From positions 370,001-434,000 of the forward strand of contig NZ_JAPHOV010000001.1 in NCBI RefSeq assembly GCF_026191185.1: a DNA stretch of 64,000 bases. The letters run 5' to 3'. Position numbers and translations under genes: made by a program. Source of the DNA: Legionella sp. PATHC032 (GTDB lineage Bacteria; Pseudomonadota; Gammaproteobacteria; Legionellales; Legionellaceae). Shown piece by piece: positions 60,297 to 64,000 of this stretch (position 1 is the stretch's first letter; every line of letters starts with the position of its first letter). Below the pieces are notes generated by a model. The model searched no databases. It saw nothing but the letters and a program-made list of their open reading frames with translations, and was not told where the DNA came from.

Positions 60297-60844
60297 GTAT
60301 TTTCCTGAATTTCCAAATTGGTAACGATTTTTTTGACGCCAGGGATCTTATTAACTCGTTTAATGATAGCCGCAATGGAGCGTGCGCTTTTTACATGCCC
60401 AGACAAGGTAACCTCGCCATTCGTTGTGCTGGCATTGATTCCTACCAATGGTATTGATTCATCATCCAGAATTTTGGCTTTTAAAACAGCTGTTTCAACT
60501 TCTGCTGTGATGAAGGCATCTGTAAACGCTGTGTTGACTTTCTTTATGTGGAGATCGTTGGCATGTACTGCCTTGACTCCTTTTGTGTTTTTGGCGATTT
60601 GCAAGGCATCTATGAAAGCCTGTTTATCAGGAGCATATCCGCTTAAGGTCACAACACCTTTTTCTGTGCCGATTGAAATTTTTAATGGATTCAAGTGCCT
60701 GCTTTCGGCAAACTGTGCGGTAATTTTGGCAGTAATCACTGAATCACTTACTTCTTGTTCTATTTCCTGTAGATTGCTTGCATAAAATGTAGTTGAAACA
60801 AAAACTAATGCGGTAGCCAAAATAAAATGCATACACTTAGGCAT
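60293..60844 (-). CDS. Periplasmic BON-domain protein (OsmY-like)
   Basis: A 183-residue protein with a signal peptide ending at TTFYA(S) and two BON domains (about 33-100 and 108-180), each with a glycine-containing core such as GVVTLSGYAPDKQA and GEVTLSGHVKSARS. BON proteins bind membranes and often respond to osmotic or envelope stress. AGGAGGAC precedes the start on the minus strand. Confidence 0.88.
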   Translation of the reverse strand: MPKCMHFILATALVFVSTTFYASNLQEIEQEVSDSVITAKITAQFAESRHLNPLKISIGTEKGVVTLSGYAPDKQAFIDALQIAKNTKGVKAVHANDLHIKKVNTAFTDAFITAEVETAVLKAKILDDESIPLVGINASTTNGEVTLSGHVKSARSIAAIIKRVNKIPGVKKIVTNLEIQENT

Positions 60845-60939
60845 GGTTATGTCCTCCTGTTTATATTGAAGCAGAATTTAAAGCGGGAGTATAGATATAC
60901 AAGTGAATTGCATGTGGCTAATTCCTGTTTAATTTATAG

Positions 60940-61398
60940 TTATGAGGCGTTAAGCAGTATACTTAAGCTTTGAATTATGTATGGGGAGCCCGCTGCGGCA
61001 GATCGTCCCAGGATGGTTAAGGTAAAGGTTAAGTTGATATTGAGTTCGTCTATGGCTACTGATTGTCTGATAATCCAATAACTCATACCCGAATAAAGGC
61101 CTGTTGAGAGAATTTGGGTGTCGGGCAGTAAAATCGGATGAAGTGTTAGTTGTTTTTCACGTATGCTTTGCATATTACCACCTAAAAATCCGGTTATTCC
61201 ACTCCAGGCATTAAGTGAATAATTTTTGCGAACAGTGGCAAAATCTTTTGGTTTTGTAGTATAATTGACTGATAAAGTATCCATAAGGGTTTGTTGAGCC
61301 CATTGAATCACTCTGGTATTACCAGAGGCGGCATAGAGAGCAGGCGAGTTGATTAAGAAGACCACAATCAAAAGCAAGCTTTTTATTAGTGATTTCAT
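60940..61398 (-). CDS. IcmL/DotI-like periplasmic protein
   Basis: A 152-residue protein with a signal peptide (LLLIVVFLINSPALYA). The mature part, from VIQWAQQTLMDTLSVNY through MQSIREKQLTLHPILLP to SYWIIRQS, follows the periplasmic domain of DotI/IcmL, a core part of the Dot/Icm type IVB system. It lacks the cytoplasmic and anchor region of true DotI and has no dot/icm neighbours, so it is an orphan paralogue. ATG 61398 has AGGGA 8 nt upstream; the frame is open further upstream. Confidence 0.7.
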   Translation of the reverse strand: MKSLIKSLLLIVVFLINSPALYAASGNTRVIQWAQQTLMDTLSVNYTTKPKDFATVRKNYSLNAWSGITGFLGGNMQSIREKQLTLHPILLPDTQILSTGLYSGMSYWIIRQSVAIDELNINLTFTLTILGRSAAAGSPYIIQSLSILLNAS

Positions 61399-61492
61399 AT
61401 TAAAATCCCTATTTCTCATCATAGTGTGCAATTTGTTTTATTATTATAGCAGAGATATACTCACCTATTTTTAAGGCAAATTAACGAATTTT

Positions 61493-64000
61493 ATGCATAC
61501 TATCACCATCCGTGGCGCAAGAACCCATAATCTCAAGAATTTGGACCTGGAGCTTCCGCGAGATAAACTAATAGTAATAACCGGATTGTCCGGTTCTGGG
61601 AAATCGTCTTTAGCCTTTGATACTCTCTATGCCGAAGGCCAGCGACGTTACGTGGAATCTTTGTCTGCCTATGCACGGCAGTTTTTATCCATGATGGAAA
61701 AACCTGATGTTGACTCAATAGAGGGGCTATCACCCGCTATTTCTATAGAACAAAAGGCCACCTCCCATAATCCGCGTTCGACTGTAGGCACCATTACCGA
61801 AATTTATGACTATTTGCGCTTGCTTTATGCACGAGTAGGAGAACCAAGGTGCCCTACTCACCACACCAGTTTGCATGCCCAGACTATTAGTCAAATGGTT
61901 GATCAGGTATTGGCTTTACCAGAGGACAGTAAGGTGATGATTCTGGCGCCCGTTGTTCGTGAACGAAAAGGAGAGCATGTCCAGTTTTTGCAACAATTGC
62001 AAGCTCAGGGTTATGTGCGTGCCCGTATTGATGGGGAACTTTATGAGCTGGACTCTCCCCCTAAATTAGGATTGCGCACCAAGCACACTATAGAAGTAGT
62101 TATTGATCGCTTTAAAGTGCGCTCCGATTTGGCTCAACGCTTGAGTGAGTCTTTTGAAAATGCGCTCAATCTCGCAGATGGCCTTGTCATCGTTGCGTCA
62201 ATGGATGGCAATTTCAAGGAACTTTTATTTTCTTCCCGATTTGCATGCTCTGAATGCGGTTACAGTTTAAGTGAACTGGAACCAAGGCTTTTTTCATTTA
62301 ATAATCCTGTCGGTGCTTGTTCCTCATGTGATGGGCTGGGAGTCGATCAGTTCTTTGATCCGGCAAGAGTAGTCCATGATGCGACCGCAAGTTTGGCAGA
62401 AGGAGCAATAAGGGGGTGGGATAAGAAAACCACTTATTATTTCAGCATGCTTGAGTCACTTGCAAGGCACTATGGTTTTGATACCAATACGCCTTTTTGT
62501 GATTTAGGTGAAGCAATGCAACAACTCGTTTTGTATGGCAGCGGTCGTGAAATAATCGAGTTTCAGTACCATAGACCGCATGGAGGATACATGGTGAAGC
62601 GGCATAGTTTTGAGGGAATCATCCCCAATATGCAACGCCGCTATCGTGAATCAGATTCTGGTATGGTCAGAGAGGAACTTGCCAAATACTTATCCTCACG
62701 CCCTTGTCAATCCTGTCAGGGAGCGAGATTACGTGTAGAAGCTCGACATGTATTTATTGATAATAAAAATCTACCAGAAATTACCAGCTATTCTATTGAA
62801 CAAGCCTATCAGTTTTTTAGAGAGCTGAAGTTATCGGGATATAGGGGTAAAATTGCGGCAAAAATCAATAAGGAAATTGTAGAACGATTGGGATTTCTGG
62901 TGAATGTCGGTTTGGATTATTTGTCTCTGGCTCGAAGTGCGGAGACTTTATCTGGCGGAGAAGCTCAACGTATTCGCCTGGCCAGTCAAATAGGTTCAGG
63001 ACTTGTTGGTGTCATGTATATTTTGGATGAGCCTTCAATAGGGTTGCACCAGCGCGACAATGATCGATTATTGAGGACTCTAATGCATTTACGCAACCAG
63101 GGAAATACTGTAATTGTTGTGGAACATGATGAAGATGCTATTCGAAGTGCTGATTTTGTTCTTGATATAGGGCCTGGTGCTGGAGTGCATGGTGGTAAAG
63201 TAGTTGCCAGCGGCTCTCCTGAAGAAGTCATGAACAACTCCGCGTCTCTCACGGGTCAATATTTGTCTGGGAAAGAGGCAATAGAAATTCCAAAAGCTCG
63301 AATCCCGGTTAATTATGATCGGATGATTCATTTAAAAGGAGTGACTTGTAACAATTTACATAATGTTGATGTCAGTATTCCTTTAGGTTTGTTTACTTGC
63401 ATTACAGGTGTTTCTGGTTCAGGTAAATCCAGTTTGATTAATGATACTTTATATCCCATTGCTGCCAATGCACTAAACAGAGCCAGCTTAATGACTACAG
63501 GTGAGGTTAAGGACATTTCCGGACTGCATCTTTGTGACAAGGTTATTGACATCGATCAGAGTCCAATTGGCAGAACTCCGCGTTCCAATCCTGCAACTTA
63601 TACCGGTTTATTTACTCATATAAGAGACTTGTTCTCAGGGACTCCCGAATCACGAGCACGAGGGTACCAACCTGGGCGCTTTAGTTTCAATGTAAAAGGT
63701 GGCCGATGTGAAGCTTGCCAAGGCGATGGTCTTATTAAAGTTGAAATGCATTTTTTACCTGATATATACGTTTCGTGCGATGTGTGTCAAGGCAAAAGAT
63801 ACAATAGGGAAACTTTGGAAATTCACTACAAAGGCAAAAATATTCATGAAGTGTTGGACATGACAGTGGAAGACGCATGCACTTTTTTTGCTGCCATTCC
63901 TGTTATTGCCAGAAAATGTCAAACATTAATGGATGTTGGTCTGTCTTATATAAAGCTTGGACAAAGTGCAACTACTCTCTCTGGAGGGGAGGCGCAAAGA
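61493..64000 (+). CDS. uvrA: Excinuclease ABC subunit UvrA (3' end beyond the window)
   Basis: The first 836 residues of UvrA, the damage-recognition ATPase of nucleotide excision repair; about 100 are missing at the window edge. Walker A motifs are GLSGSGKSS (31-39) and GVSGSGKSS in the second half; ABC signatures LSGGEAQR occur in both halves and the last one abuts the window end. Zinc modules include CSECG...CSSCDG and CEACQG...CDVCQG. ATG 61493 has only a weak, distant AAGG. It is divergent from the IcmL-like gene instead of from ssb/yajR. Confidence 0.97.
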   Translation, partial: MHTITIRGARTHNLKNLDLELPRDKLIVITGLSGSGKSSLAFDTLYAEGQRRYVESLSAYARQFLSMMEKPDVDSIEGLSPAISIEQKATSHNPRSTVGTITEIYDYLRLLYARVGEPRCPTHHTSLHAQTISQMVDQVLALPEDSKVMILAPVVRERKGEHVQFLQQLQAQGYVRARIDGELYELDSPPKLGLRTKHTIEVVIDRFKVRSDLAQRLSESFENALNLADGLVIVASMDGNFKELLFSSRFACSECGYSLSELEPRLFSFNNPVGACSSCDGLGVDQFFDPARVVHDATASLAEGAIRGWDKKTTYYFSMLESLARHYGFDTNTPFCDLGEAMQQLVLYGSGREIIEFQYHRPHGGYMVKRHSFEGIIPNMQRRYRESDSGMVREELAKYLSSRPCQSCQGARLRVEARHVFIDNKNLPEITSYSIEQAYQFFRELKLSGYRGKIAAKINKEIVERLGFLVNVGLDYLSLARSAETLSGGEAQRIRLASQIGSGLVGVMYILDEPSIGLHQRDNDRLLRTLMHLRNQGNTVIVVEHDEDAIRSADFVLDIGPGAGVHGGKVVASGSPEEVMNNSASLTGQYLSGKEAIEIPKARIPVNYDRMIHLKGVTCNNLHNVDVSIPLGLFTCITGVSGSGKSSLINDTLYPIAANALNRASLMTTGEVKDISGLHLCDKVIDIDQSPIGRTPRSNPATYTGLFTHIRDLFSGTPESRARGYQPGRFSFNVKGGRCEACQGDGLIKVEMHFLPDIYVSCDVCQGKRYNRETLEIHYKGKNIHEVLDMTVEDACTFFAAIPVIARKCQTLMDVGLSYIKLGQSATTLSGGEAQR

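Noticed and set aside
60318..60785. 155-residue plus-strand frame opposite the BON-domain gene
   Set aside because: It is a mirror of a well-supported coding sequence with a signal peptide and two BON domains.

Overview
The window is about 38% GC by eye and is most likely Legionella pneumophila or a very close relative. This rests on the gammaproteobacterial gene order, AT-rich codon use, an IcmL/DotI-like protein, and a 1,429-residue protein at 51069-55358 that I recognise from memory as the Dot/Icm effector SdhA. No database was searched.

Region 1 (1-31.6 kb) is the transcription/translation core. A tRNA cluster (Thr-TGT, Tyr, Gly-TCC, Thr-GGT) leads into tuf, tRNA-Trp, secE and nusG, then rplKA, rplJL and rpoBC. 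The str operon (rpsL, rpsG, fusA, second tuf) runs directly into the S10, spc and alpha operons (rpsJ to rplQ) with almost no gaps. Regulatory sites visible here are an L1-type site before rplK, an L10 leader before rplJ, an rplL-rpoB hairpin, a strong rpsL promoter, an extended -10 promoter inside a hairpin before rplN, and a rho-independent terminator after rplQ. The two tuf genes look identical.

Region 2 (31.6-33.5 kb) holds ssb and a YajR-type MFS transporter on the minus strand. In other gammaproteobacteria these sit beside a divergent uvrA. Here uvrA starts only at 61.5 kb, so about 28 kb lies between them.

Region 3 (33.7-39.2 kb) is a six-gene plus-strand fatty acid cluster: FabL-type enoyl reductase, special acyl carrier protein, double-hotdog dehydratase, two ketosynthases (the second without its active-site cysteine) and an LpxL-family acyltransferase. 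Its order matches the rhizobial acpXL-fabZXL-fabF2XL-fabF1XL-...-lpxXL locus, so it probably makes and attaches the very long lipid A acyl chain known from Legionella.

Region 4 (39.3-51 kb) mixes housekeeping genes (lptM-dapF, esterase, ratA-rnfH, bamE, fur) with accessory ones: a PilZ protein, an 896-residue protein without a recognised domain, an F-box-like protein, a GGDEF cyclase, a HAD-like protein, a MITE-like repeat and the stub of a GMC oxidoreductase.

Region 5 (51-61.4 kb) holds sdhA with a PmrA-like tandem box upstream. Next is a compact minus-strand operon (C39-like peptidase, RimK-type ATP-grasp ligase, GCS2 carboxylate-amine ligase, N-formylglutamate amidohydrolase-like protein) that looks like a pathway for an uncharacterised peptide-like metabolite or protein modification. 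Then come a hotdog protein, a BON-domain protein and a periplasmic IcmL-like protein. The window ends inside uvrA.
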